A stretch of 64,000 bases of DNA from Oreohelix idahoensis (Eukaryota > Mollusca > Gastropoda > Stylommatophora > Oreohelicidae), in NCBI GenBank assembly GCA_024509875.1, contig JAMPIV010012156.1:62001-126000 (forward strand). The letters run 5' to 3'. Of this stretch, positions 19,790 to 29,501 are shown piece after piece; position 1 is the first letter of the stretch; the number at the start of each line of letters is the position of its first letter. Made by a program: the position numbers and the translations under genes. The notes beneath the pieces were generated by a model. It did not search any database. It was given only the letters and a program-made list of their open reading frames with translations, and had not been told where the DNA came from.

Positions 19790-19853
<64 letters not shown>
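19790..19853. repeat. (TA)n microsatellite between two LINE tails
   Basis: About 32 TA units. The plus-strand RTE-b tail runs into it from the left, and the minus-strand RTE-c tail ends at its right edge. Confidence 0.9.
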
Positions 19854-19855
<2 letters not shown>

Positions 19856-19991
19856 TGCCATAAAAGGTGCTTCTTTGATCACCCTTAGCCGCCGACCATG
19901 TCAAAGTAGTCAGAAACGGCCCCATTGCACGCCTGGTGGTGTCTTGTAGGCCAACAACAAATCGATTCCACTTTGCTCGGTCGGTGGCCAT

Positions 19992-21954
19992 TGTAGCGAG
20001 ATTTGGTAAACACTTGCTTGGTTGTAGCGCGACACGCCCACGCGACACCCACACACACCAGCGCAAGGTCAGCGCTGCGGTCTTTCTTTGAAGTTGGTAG
20101 ACAGCGGAAATGTGACTTACGGTTAAAAGCCATACAGTATTACTGAAGAATGAGGAAATAGCTATATAGGAATGTATGGCCGACTTTAAAAGTTTGCATT
20201 TACTGGACATTAAATTATTCACTACAGGAGAACGCATGGTTGGAATAATATTAAATAAATATAACTCAACAAAGGAGATAGGCTAGGAATTATATCCAAA
20301 AGGATATTATTCAAATATAAATAGTTTTAAAGATAATTAATATTTTTCACCTTCATCACATCGGCTAAAAGTTAGCTAATAATCTTTAAAAATTTATTAC
20401 ACTAACAAGCCTCAACGGAATTGTATAAAACTTATATGTAATGAAAGCCCCATATGGGGAAAAGGAAATGATATATAGGAAGGAAGGAAGGAGATAAGTG
20501 TGTGAGTGACAGAAGAGAAAAACGAGTACAGGAAAAGCACAGATTGTTTCAAATAGCTTCAAAACAGGAGATGAAACTAAAATCTTTTGGGGAATTTGGG
20601 AGCTGCTTTCTCGTACGCGCGAGAGACTGAAATATAAGGACAGAGCGGCGCATTGTAAATCACACACCAAATCCAGAAGCCAGAGTGAGAAACTGGAGGA
20701 CAGCCTCTGCAAGAAAAGTTCTATTTTCACGCTGCATGCAGGGCAGATTAAGTTAAGCCAATACAGTCTCACCGTGAGCTTATTAATCCTAAGAGGGTAT
20801 GTAAGTTTATTAAAAATATATGTATTACTAATATCATTTTATTTCAGATTTTATTTCTGATTGATTGTAGCAGATATAATAAAAAAGGGAATGACGCTAA
20901 CCAGAGATAACCTTCACCGGCATTGTCAGGAAGCATAACCATTAATTGGTTAGCCAAATATATTATGGCTAATTCTTGCCTGGAAGCTTACGACATACCA
21001 GCAAGTACATAAGTGACTTGACATCCATAAGTGGAAGGCAAAGGTTATATCGTACCCATGTATCATAACATGTGATTTATTCATGTATATTGTTAATTCT
21101 GCACCTTATACATTATCTTATCATGCTATCTCTGTAATATACTACCATGATTCATTCATTTACATACAAACACTGAAGACATGGTCGCATCATGAACAGC
21201 AGAGGGTGGTGAGATTGTTAGAACAATGGCCACCTATTACTTCTTGTTCCAGGTTTTTATGATCAATGTTTATGATCATTCCTGATCGAGAAACTAAAGA
21301 CTTGAAGAAGTTGATCCAGCTCACTGAAGCCTAGAGGTCAACCAAACTTCAACACCTTAGTCCCCCGTAGTTATAGGGCGGGCTGAAGGAAAGTCTTCCG
21401 TACTCCAGTGTGTCGGAGGAACCTCGAGCAGACGTGGATAAAGTTGAGTTTATATATTTCCATCCAACAAATCCTGTGAGCAGTTCTAAAACGACTTTCT
21501 AATGATGAAAACTAGATGGCAAGAGATAATGTGACAAACTTGTTTTATAAATTCAGTGGAAGATAAATCCAAGACTTTTTCTATTAGTTATTTTAATTTG
21601 TAACTGTAAATAATCATACATTTTACCATCTTCCAACACCCATTTATCATTACAAGAATATATAGATGTACATAATAAATTGGATAATTGTACTCATTTG
21701 ACTTGTTAAATTTTTAACTGTTAAATTTTGAGTTACTTTTTCTAATTTAATTATAATATCACATAGGGTTACGATAGCGAAGTAGCATCTTATACTTCTG
21801 AAGCCTAAATCTATTGTCCAGCTCAGAGTATTCACAGCTGTAACTCACTTGTGATACCAGTGTACTTCTCGGGCACTGGAACTTCATACTTTCTGGAGAG
21901 AGATTCTACTTCTGCTCTACCACTACTATCATACTAGGAAAACCTTTCGCTACA
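19992..21954 (+). repeat. Element B 5' LTR (1963 bp)
   Basis: Starts TGTAGCGAGATTTGG and ends AACCTTTCGCTACA, an 8-bp terminal inverted repeat. Matching ORFs of 128 and 61 residues on its minus strand occur identically in the 3' LTR and are chance readings. Confidence 0.92.
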
Positions 21955-21976
21955 TTGGGGGCTCTTTCGCGGGATA
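21955..21976 (+). promoter_or_regulatory. Putative primer binding site of element B
   Basis: TTGGGGGCTCTTTCGCGGGA follows the LTR end immediately. It resembles a tRNA-Pro-type primer site and its counterpart in element A. Confidence 0.55.
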
Positions 21977-22240
21977 TTATTTTGTATCCTGGGCCACTAT
22001 CTATGTATTCTTCTATCTTGAGCCACAAATAGTTTGTAAAAATAAATTTTTTTTTTTTTTTTGGAAAAAATTCTAAAAACTTAGAAATTTGTTTGTAATA
22101 GTAGTACCATTGAGTACGAAGTAAATAGGAAACGCTCACAAGGTTTTAAGGATTTGTCTTGTTCAAAGTAATTAATTGATTTTAATTAAGTTAGTTTGTT
22201 AGTGAAGATAAAATTATATACCCTCTGGTAAGTAAGCATC

Positions 22241-24028
22241 ATGGCTGAATTGGTGAAGTTTAGAGCTGCGATTATGCAGGAAGGAAAAGACTTGGGTATG
22301 ACAGGAGATGCTCTAATTCGATATATCACAACTGAAGTGGATAAATATTTAGATAGAGAGACCAAAAGAATGGAAGTTGAGGCTGAAGCTAAGAAATTAG
22401 AGGCAGAAAGAGAGACCAAAAGAATGGAAGTTGAGGCTGAAGCTAAGAAATTAGAGGCAGAAAGAGAGACTAAAAGAATGGAAGTTGAGACTGAAGCTAA
22501 GAAATTAGAAGCAGAGAGAGAAGCCAAAAGACTGGAAAGAGAAGAAAAGAGACTAATTTTGGAAGCTGAAGAAAGAAGGTTACAAAGAGCGCATGAGTTA
22601 AGTTTAAAGGAACTTGAACTCCAGGGAGCAGCTAGCAATCATGGTGCTAGCTCACCTCACTCTGAGAGTAGCTCCAACCATAGCGCGGCAAATGGAGCCA
22701 TGAGTTTCCACCTGGATCCATTTATTGAAAAAGAGGACGCCATTGAGTCGTACCTGGATAGATATGAGAGACTGGCCTCTACCTATGGATTGGAAAAGGA
22801 AAAATGGAGCCTTAAGCTATCTCAGGGGTTGAGGGGAGTTTCATACGATGTTTATTTAAAACTCTCAAAAGAAGACCAGGAAGATTATGAAATCTTAAAA
22901 CAAGCTTTACTGGTCAGGTACGAAAAGAATTCTGAATCTTATAGAAAGAGATTCCGAACTGCTAAGCTACTTCCAGGAGAAAACTATCACCAGTTTTCTG
23001 CCAGATTGGAAACTTATCTGACAAAATGGATTAGCTTAGGAAAGTGTCAAGATATAAAAGAAATGGTCATGATGGAGCAACTGAGAGAATCCATGCCTCA
23101 AGAAATGAGAAAATTTCTTATGGAACAAGGAGCTGAGAGATTGGAAGATATTTTAACCATGGCTGAAAGATATCAAGCAGCTCAGTCAGAAGTATCAGGA
23201 AATAAGAAGAAGCAGGGTGAGAACTTCAAACCTTCACAAAACTTTACCAACTATGAACACAGGGACAATTCCAACAAGAACAAACACAGAACTGATTATA
23301 AAGACAAAAACCCTCTAGGATCAGAAAAGAAACCTCCAAGAAAGGAAGGAAAGTGGTGTAAATCTTGCCAAATGAGTAACCACAATACTGCGGAATGCAG
23401 ACGGAAAAACCCTCCTCATCACGCTGCATGCCTTACAACAGAGAACAAGGGAAGGAAGGACCTGGCAGATAGTCAGAATGACCTCCATCATCCCCCTGTC
23501 TGTGAGGAAGTGACCTTGAATGGCACCCAAGTACTGTGCTTATATGATACAGGCTTGGACTTTGACTCAGTAGTGTGCTCTTCTCTGGTGAGTCCGGAAC
23601 AGATAACCACAGAAACAGTGGAAATCAGAGGACCAGTCAAGGGAGCAGGAACCATGACACTGCCCATAGCCCGAATCAACATAAGATCTCGCTATGTGGA
23701 AGGAGAGATCAAAGCAGCAGTGATGGACAACCCTATCTACCCATTAATACTGGGATGTAGATATGTCTTTCTAGGAGAACCTATAAGACCCATAGTGATG
23801 GCAACAGTCCAGACCAGGGCAAGCTCTAAGAAAGAGGAGGACACTATCATCAATACTCATCCAGAAGAGATGAGAAAGGCTCAAACTGCTGACAGTACAT
23901 TGAAGCCTTGCTTTGGCAAATTACCTAAAAGCCATAAACCCTCCAGAGAAAGGAGACTTATATATGAAAAAAAGGCCTACTATATAGAAAAGCTGGAACA
24001 GGACCAAAAGGACATGGACAGCTTGTAG
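22241..24028 (+). CDS. Element B Gag-protease
   Basis: 595 codons from ATG 22241. The N-terminus (MAELVKFRAAIMQEGKDLG) is homologous to that of element A. A coiled coil at about residues 38-125 contains three near-identical 18-residue units. A capsid-like region follows (about 160-285), then a CCHC knuckle (CKSCQMSNHNTAEC) and a protease with CLYDTGLDFDSVV. Past the protease the frame leaves the homologous reading: about 10 residues after 23940 do not align with element A, and the frame stops at 24026. The integrase continues one base back (frame -1). An in-frame A_AAA_AAG heptamer at 23968-23974 sits exactly where the integrase frame takes over. Confidence 0.9.
   Translation: MAELVKFRAAIMQEGKDLGMTGDALIRYITTEVDKYLDRETKRMEVEAEAKKLEAERETKRMEVEAEAKKLEAERETKRMEVETEAKKLEAEREAKRLEREEKRLILEAEERRLQRAHELSLKELELQGAASNHGASSPHSESSSNHSAANGAMSFHLDPFIEKEDAIESYLDRYERLASTYGLEKEKWSLKLSQGLRGVSYDVYLKLSKEDQEDYEILKQALLVRYEKNSESYRKRFRTAKLLPGENYHQFSARLETYLTKWISLGKCQDIKEMVMMEQLRESMPQEMRKFLMEQGAERLEDILTMAERYQAAQSEVSGNKKKQGENFKPSQNFTNYEHRDNSNKNKHRTDYKDKNPLGSEKKPPRKEGKWCKSCQMSNHNTAECRRKNPPHHAACLTTENKGRKDLADSQNDLHHPPVCEEVTLNGTQVLCLYDTGLDFDSVVCSSLVSPEQITTETVEIRGPVKGAGTMTLPIARINIRSRYVEGEIKAAVMDNPIYPLILGCRYVFLGEPIRPIVMATVQTRASSKKEEDTIINTHPEEMRKAQTADSTLKPCFGKLPKSHKPSRERRLIYEKKAYYIEKLEQDQKDMDSL
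23968..23974 (+). promoter_or_regulatory. Slippery heptamer A_AAA_AAG in the Gag-PR frame
   Basis: In the 22241 frame the codons are GAA-AAA-AAG, giving A_AAA_AAG. A -1 slip here puts ribosomes into the integrase frame. It could be a programmed site or merely the homopolymer where an indel occurred. Element A, which is in one frame, has no such run here. Confidence 0.4.
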
Positions 24029-25119
24029 TGCCAAAATCATACAGGGAGCAGGTTATGAAGCTAGGACATGCTATACCCTTCAGTGGACATATGGGAATAG
24101 GGGCCACTGGACAACGGATAGCCTGTCACTACTTTTGGCCAGGGATCACAGAGGACATAAAGAGGTATGTGAGATCCTGTCCAGAATGCCAAAGAGTAGC
24201 TCCTAAACATAGGACTGCACCAGCAACACTGGGAGAAATGCCCATCATGGGAACGCCCTTCGAACGTGTTGCCGTGGATATTGTTGGACCCCTCAGTAGG
24301 ACCAAGAAGAGAAATGCATATATCTTAACCTTGGTCGATACTTGCTCTATGTGGGGAGAGGCAGTAGCAATGTCATCGATAGATTCGAAACATGTGGCAG
24401 AGGCACTGTTAACAATATTCACCCGATTAGGTTTCCCACATCAAATATTGACTGACAATGGTTCTCAGTTTAGGGGAAAGCTAACACAAGAAGTATTCAG
24501 GTTATTTCAAGCTAGACATTATCACTGTAGCCCGTACCACGCCCAAGGGAATGGTCAAGTAGAGCGGTTCAATGGCACGCTCATTTCAATCCTTAGAAAG
24601 TTGGCTAGTGAGAAACCTGAAACTTGGGACACATACTTACCCTCAGCACTATTTGCCTATAGGGAAGTCCCACATAACTCCACAGGATTGGCTCCAGCTA
24701 CATTGTTGTTTGGACGACCAATCAAAGGTCCACTGGAAGCATTGTTGCGGACATGGACTGATGAAAAAGCAGAAGAAACCGTGACTTCTTCATACCAATA
24801 CGTCAACGAGTTGACATCTCGATTGAAAACAAGTTGGAAACTGGCAAATGATAACTTGAGACAGGCCAGGAGGAAGCAGGCTGCTTACTACAATAAAACA
24901 GCAAAAGATAGGGAACTTGAGGTGGGGAAAAGGTTCTGTTACTGTTGCCCAGCAGCAATAATAAATTGCAAATTGGATGGCAGGGACCCTACGTCATATT
25001 GGAAAAACTTTCCCGGACCAACTATAAGATTGACAAGAAAGGAAAGGAGAAGGTGTATCATGTCAACCTTCTTAAAAAGTATTATGACAGGGAAGCATCA
25101 GAAGTTGCCCATATCATGA
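23974..25119 (+). CDS. Element B integrase
   Basis: Integrase in frame -1 relative to Gag, with the homologous reading from about 23974; the first ATG-like start in this frame would be near 24055. Visible parts: HHCC zinc finger (GHAIPFSGHMG, then CPECQ), VAVDIVGPLSRTKKRN with the first catalytic Asp, LTDNGSQFRGK with the second and GNGQVERFNGTL with the Glu, spaced as DD35E. The reading stays in register through YYNKTAKDRELEVGK, which shows a sense codon where element A has a stop. A 1-bp change near 24925 in GGGGAAAAGG throws the C-terminus into the RT frame, so the last about 60 codons here are out of frame. Confidence 0.88.
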   Translation, partial: GLLYRKAGTGPKGHGQLVVPKSYREQVMKLGHAIPFSGHMGIGATGQRIACHYFWPGITEDIKRYVRSCPECQRVAPKHRTAPATLGEMPIMGTPFERVAVDIVGPLSRTKKRNAYILTLVDTCSMWGEAVAMSSIDSKHVAEALLTIFTRLGFPHQILTDNGSQFRGKLTQEVFRLFQARHYHCSPYHAQGNGQVERFNGTLISILRKLASEKPETWDTYLPSALFAYREVPHNSTGLAPATLLFGRPIKGPLEALLRTWTDEKAEETVTSSYQYVNELTSRLKTSWKLANDNLRQARRKQAAYYNKTAKDRELEVGKRFCYCCPAAIINCKLDGRDPTSYWKNFPGPTIRLTRKERRRCIMSTFLKSIMTGKHQKLPIS

Positions 25120-26672
25120 CCCTGGCCATTGCAACAGAAATGCAGGATGAACCAATTTCCTCCATGGAATACCCCCTATCAACTACGGAAAGCTATGCTC
25201 AGGTTAATGTGAGTGAACATTTAACTCTTGAGCAGAGGAAAAAGGTTCAGGAGGTGTTAGAAATCCATGCTGATGTACTCACAGATAAGCCGGGGTGTAC
25301 TAATCTGTTAGAGTATGACATGACGATTACTGACCCTACACCAGTTTGTATGCGGACATACCCTATACCTTATGCTAAAGGACAGGCACTCAAGGATGAG
25401 ATTGATTATCTCTTAAAAGAGAAAATTATTTCAAAGTCTGAATCTCCCTACAGCTCAAGTGTGGTGCTATTAAGGAAGCCTAGTGGTGAACACAGGTTAT
25501 GCATTGATTATAGGAAACTAAATGCTATCACTGAATCTCAGGTAGACCCATTACCTGACACCAATCAGTTGTTTGCTACATTGAGTAAGGCTCGGTATTT
25601 TTCAAAAGTAGATCTAAGCAAGGGATACTACCAAATACCAGTGAAACCAGAAGTTAGGAAACTGTTAGCCTTTAGTACACCGGATGGACATTACGAGTTC
25701 AATGTACTCCCATTTGGTTTAAAGAATGCTCCAAGTATCTTCACCAGAATGATGAGGAAATTGTTGGAACCATTACAAAATCCTCATATCACCAACTTCA
25801 TGGATGATATTCTGATTGCTACCACTACATTCGAGGAACACGTAGTAGCACTCTCCATGTTGTTAGGTAGATTAAGAGAAACGGGATTGACAGCACGCCC
25901 AACTAAGTGTCATATTGGATGTGAGACATTGGAATTTTTAGGTCACACTATCTCTACAGGGCAAATGTCTCCGGACCCAAAGAATGTAGAGAAAATGAGA
26001 AAAGCACCAAGACCACAAACTAAGAAGGATGTAAGATCCTTTGTGTCACTGTGCGGGTTTTATCAGAAATATATACCCCATTTTAACTCATTGTGCGCGC
26101 CATTAACCGACTTAACCAAAAAAGGTCAGCCGGATAAAATACAATGGACTGTGGAGTGTGAACAGGCTTATACAGAGTTGAAAAATAAGCTGACAAATAA
26201 ACCTATCCTTGCCCTTCCCGATCTCACACAAGAATTCGTACTAAGAACGGATGCTAGCAATGTAGGCATCGGAGCAACATTACTACAGCGGGCAGACACA
26301 CCGCCACATATGCTATTACCAGTAGCTTTTGCCAGTAGAAAGTTAAATACAGCTGAGAGAAATTATTCTACCGTTGAACGTGAATGCCTCGCTTTGGTCT
26401 GGTCGATCAACAAATTCGCCCCTTTTCTTTACGGGAAACACTTCATTGTGGAAAGTGATCACCAGCCTTTGATGTTTTTAGCAGTGTCTAAAAAATTAAA
26501 TTCACGACTTTTAAGGTGGAGTTTACTGTTATCTCCATATTCGTTCAATGTGAGATACATACCAGGACGGGACAATCTTGGACCCGATTTTTTAAGTAGG
26601 CATCCTATCAAAGGAGATATAGAGAAACAGAAAATTAAGGAGGAACTGCAGCATGTGTTACCAAAAAGTTAA
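24945..26672 (+). CDS. Element B reverse transcriptase and RNase H
   Basis: Frame -1 relative to the integrase. It opens with the integrase C-terminal region (NKLQIGWQGPYVILEKLSRT). RT: VVLLRKPSGEHRLCIDYRKL, FSKVDLSKGYYQIPVKPEV, NVLPFGLKNAPSIF and active site FMDD in ITNFMDDILIA. RNase H: LRTDASNVGIGATLLQ, STVERECLALVWSINK and ESDHQPLMFL. It ends at 26672, 32 bp before the 3' LTR. There is no real start codon at 24945, so translation depends on the upstream frames. The protein is about 65-70 percent alike to element A by eye. Confidence 0.9.
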   Translation: MPSSNNKLQIGWQGPYVILEKLSRTNYKIDKKGKEKVYHVNLLKKYYDREASEVAHIMTLAIATEMQDEPISSMEYPLSTTESYAQVNVSEHLTLEQRKKVQEVLEIHADVLTDKPGCTNLLEYDMTITDPTPVCMRTYPIPYAKGQALKDEIDYLLKEKIISKSESPYSSSVVLLRKPSGEHRLCIDYRKLNAITESQVDPLPDTNQLFATLSKARYFSKVDLSKGYYQIPVKPEVRKLLAFSTPDGHYEFNVLPFGLKNAPSIFTRMMRKLLEPLQNPHITNFMDDILIATTTFEEHVVALSMLLGRLRETGLTARPTKCHIGCETLEFLGHTISTGQMSPDPKNVEKMRKAPRPQTKKDVRSFVSLCGFYQKYIPHFNSLCAPLTDLTKKGQPDKIQWTVECEQAYTELKNKLTNKPILALPDLTQEFVLRTDASNVGIGATLLQRADTPPHMLLPVAFASRKLNTAERNYSTVERECLALVWSINKFAPFLYGKHFIVESDHQPLMFLAVSKKLNSRLLRWSLLLSPYSFNVRYIPGRDNLGPDFLSRHPIKGDIEKQKIKEELQHVLPKS

Positions 26673-26690
26673 CCGTGCAGGCACTGTTTT

Positions 26691-26704
26691 AAAGAAGAGG
26701 GCTC
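26691..26704 (+). promoter_or_regulatory. Polypurine tract of element B
   Basis: AAAGAAGAGGG followed by CTC and the LTR start TGTAGCG. The three pyrimidine-containing bases between tract and LTR are unusual. Confidence 0.55.
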
Positions 26705-28646
26705 TGTAGCGAGATTTGGTAAACACTTGCTTGGTTGTAGCGCGACACGCCCACGCGACACCCACACACACCAGCGCAAGGTCAGCGCTGCGGTCTTTCT
26801 TTGAAGTTGGTAGACAGCGGAAATGTGACTTACGGTTAAAAGCCATACAGTATTACTGAAGAATGAGGAAATAGCTATATAGGAATGTATGGCCGACTTT
26901 AAAAGTTTGCATTTACTGGACATTAAATTATTCACTACAGGAGAACGCATGGTTGGAATAATATTAAATAAATATAACTCAACAAAGGAGATAGGCTAGG
27001 AATTATATCCAAAAGGATATTATTCAAATATAAATAGTTTTAAAGATAATTAATATTTTTCACCTTCATCACATCGGCTAAAAGTTAGCTAATAATCTTT
27101 AAAAATTTATTACACTAACAAGCCTCAACGGAATTGTATAAAACTTATATGTAATGAAAGCCCCATATGGGGAAAAGGAAATGATATATAGGAAGGAAGG
27201 AAGGAGATAAGTGTGTGAGTGACAGAAGAGAAAAACGAGTACAGGAAAAGCACAGATTGTTTCAAATAGCTTCAAAACAGGAGATGAAACTAAAATCTTT
27301 TGGGGAATTTGGGAGCTGCTTTCTCGTACGCGCGAGAGACTGAAATATAAGGACAGAGCGGCGCATTGTAAATCACACACCAAATCCAGAAGCCAGAGTG
27401 AGAAACTGGAGGACAGCCTCTGCAAGAAAAGTTCTATTTTCACGCTGCATGCAGGGCAGATTAAGTTAAGCCAATACAGTCTCACCGTGAGCTTATTAAT
27501 CCTAAGAGGGTATGTAAGTTTATTAAAAATATATGTATTACTAATATCATTTTATTTCAGATTTTATTTCTGATTGATTGTAGCAGATATAATAAAAAAG
27601 GGAATGACGCTAACCAGAGATAACCTTCACCGGCATTGTCAGGAAGCATAACCATTAATTGGTTAGCCAAATATATTATGGCTAATTCTTGCCTGGAAGC
27701 TTACGACATACCAGCAAGTACATAAGTGACTTGACATCCATAAGTGGAAGGCAAAGGTTATATCGTACCCATGTATCATAACATGTGATTTATTCATGTA
27801 TATTGTTAATTCTGCACCTTATACATTATCTTATCATGCTATCTCTGTAATATACTACCATGATTCATTCATTTACATACAAACACTGAAGACATGGTCG
27901 CATCATGAACAGCAGAGGGTGGTGAGATTGTTAGAACAATGGCCACCTATTACTTCTTGTTCCAGGTTTTTATGATCAATGTTTATGATCATTCCTGATC
28001 GAGAAACTAAAGACTTGAAGAAGTTGATCCAGCTCACTGAAGCCTAGAGGTCAACCAAACTTCAACACCTTAGTCCCCCGTAGTTATAGGGCGGGCTGAA
28101 GGAAAGTCTTCCGTACTCCAGTGTGTCGGAGGAACCTCGAGCAGACGTGGATAAAGTTGAGTTTATATATTTCCATCCAACAAATCCTGTGAGCAGTTCT
28201 AAAACGACTTTCTAATGATGAAAACTAGATGGCAAGAGATAATGTGACAAACTTGTTTTATAAATTCAGTGGAAGATAAATCCAAGACTTTTTCTATTAG
28301 TTATTTTAATTTGTAACTGTAAATAATCATACATTTTACCATCTTCCAACACCCATTTATCATTACAAGAATATATAGATGTACATAATAAATTGGATAA
28401 TTGTACTCATTTGACTTGTTAAATTTTTAACTGTTAAATTTTGAGTTACTTTTTCTAATTTAATTATAATATCACATAGGGTTACGATAGCGAAGTAGCA
28501 TCTTATACTTCTGAAGCCTAAATCTATTGTCCAGCTCAGAGTATTCACAGCTGTAACTCACTTGTGATACCAGTGTACTTCTCGGGCACTGGAACTTCAT
28601 TCATACTTTCTGGAGAGAGATTCTACTTCTGCTCTACCACTACTAT
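26705..28646 (+). repeat. Element B 3' LTR, last 25 bp deleted
   Basis: Identical by eye to the 5' LTR (constant offset 6713) up to about 28598, where 4 bp are duplicated. Identity stops after CCACTACTAT, where minus-strand RTE-c sequence begins. Confidence 0.92.
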
Positions 28647-28934
28647 AAGCAGATCTTGGTTAGTGATGGTATTCGGCCAAAAGATTCGGAGAATTTTTCT
28701 TAGGCAGGTTGTGTGAAAAGAGGACAATTTCGACATTTCCTTCTCTGTAACTCTCCAGCATTCCGCACCATAGAGAAGCACAGAAAGCACACAGCTCTGA
28801 TTTAATCTTAATTTTGTGCTTGTGCTATACTGAGAGGACTTCCAGATGTTGTTTAGACTAAAAAAGGCTGTTCTTGCTTTGTTCATTCTGTTGTTGATGT
28901 CTTTGCTTGCTCCCCGTCTGGTGTTACTATGCAT
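28623..28934 (-). pseudogene. RTE-c post-RT fragment
   Basis: Minus-strand reading: RTAFFSLNNIWKSSQYSTST, LSVLLYGAECWRVTEKEM, LSSFHTTCLRKILRIFWPN and TITNQDLL, the RTE C-terminal region. Upstream (28920) a frameshift separates it from the RT. The final residues of the open frame are element B LTR sequence, marking the deletion junction at 28646/28647. Confidence 0.8.
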
Positions 28935-29388
28935 CCTAGGTATGTGAAGGTGTCTGTCTGTTCCAGTTGCTGATTCCTTACTGATACGGGCTCAGGGTTG
29001 CTCACATTGAGCGTCATGACCTCTGTCTTCTTTAGACTGATGTTCAAGCCCACCTGCTGGATATACTTATTAAGTCTATCCGTTTTTTCCTGGATGTGTT
29101 GATGTGAATGTGCTAGTAGTGCAATGTCATCTGCATATTCCAGATCTTCCAATGTAGAAAATGTAGTCCATCTTATTCCTCTTGAACTGCCTTCTGTTGT
29201 CTGGCGCATCACCCAGACTATGACTGTTAAAAATAGAGTGGTTGATAAGGGGCATCCCTGTCGTACTCCTGTCTTCACCTCACAGGTTAGGTTGCTCTGC
29301 CCAACGCTACACGTAAAATTGGCATAGAGGCTTTTTATGATTGACACTATGCGGCTTGGGATTCCATAAGCCCTCAGTATTATATATG
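28883..29388 (-). pseudogene. RTE-c reverse transcriptase, C-terminal half
   Basis: Minus strand: LRAYGIPSRIVSIIKSLY, VKTGVRQGCPLSTTLF (RT motif with R-Q-G-C), then EDLEYADDIALLAHS with the catalytic YADD, and TFTYLGCIVTPDG. The N-terminal RT and endonuclease are absent: the copy is 5'-truncated at about 29388, where TG/TA microsatellite begins. The ORF's apparent N-terminus (Ile-Tyr repeats) is microsatellite. Confidence 0.85.
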
Positions 29389-29409
29389 ATGTGTGTGTGT
29401 GTGTGTGTG

Positions 29410-29499
<90 letters not shown>
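29389..29499. repeat. (TG)n(TA)n microsatellite
   Basis: About 11 GT units and more than 40 TA units at the 5' end of RTE-c, mirroring the TA tract at its 3' end. Confidence 0.9.

Positions 29500-29501
<2 letters not shown>

Larger units (their letters stand above)
19992..28646 (+). mobile_element. Element B: Gmr1-like LTR retrotransposon, second family, 3' end deleted
   Basis: 5' LTR 19992-21954, leader, coding region 22241-26672, then 3' LTR 26705-28646 lacking its last 25 bp. LTR ends are TGTAGCGA...TCGCTACA. The LTRs look identical over about 1.9 kb except for one 4-bp insertion (TTCA repeated at about 28598), so insertion is very recent. The pol order PR-INT-RT-RNase H is the same as in element A, but the LTRs are unrelated, making this a separate family. 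The 3' target duplication is lost with the deletion. Confidence 0.92.
19854..29388 (-). mobile_element. RTE-c LINE fragment on the minus strand, split by element B
   Basis: A 5'-truncated RTE LINE. Its RT and post-RT parts read from about 29388 down to 28647. Its last part (ATDRAKWNRFVVGLQDTTRR) reads from 19991 down to 19854. Element B lies between them. Compared with other RTE copies about 70 codons are missing at the 28646/28647 junction, where the 3' LTR has also lost 25 bp, so one deletion removed both. A second copy of this family (33640-33830) still carries part of the missing stretch. Confidence 0.85.

Noticed and set aside
20386..20772. 128-codon minus-strand ORF found identically at 27099-27485
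   Set aside because: The identity only reflects the duplicated LTR of element B. No domain or start context; antisense to the LTR.
10880..28646. Endogenous retrovirus interpretation of elements A and B
   Set aside because: No envelope-like ORF follows RNase H in either; coding ends within 40 bp of the 3' LTR. They are LTR retrotransposons.
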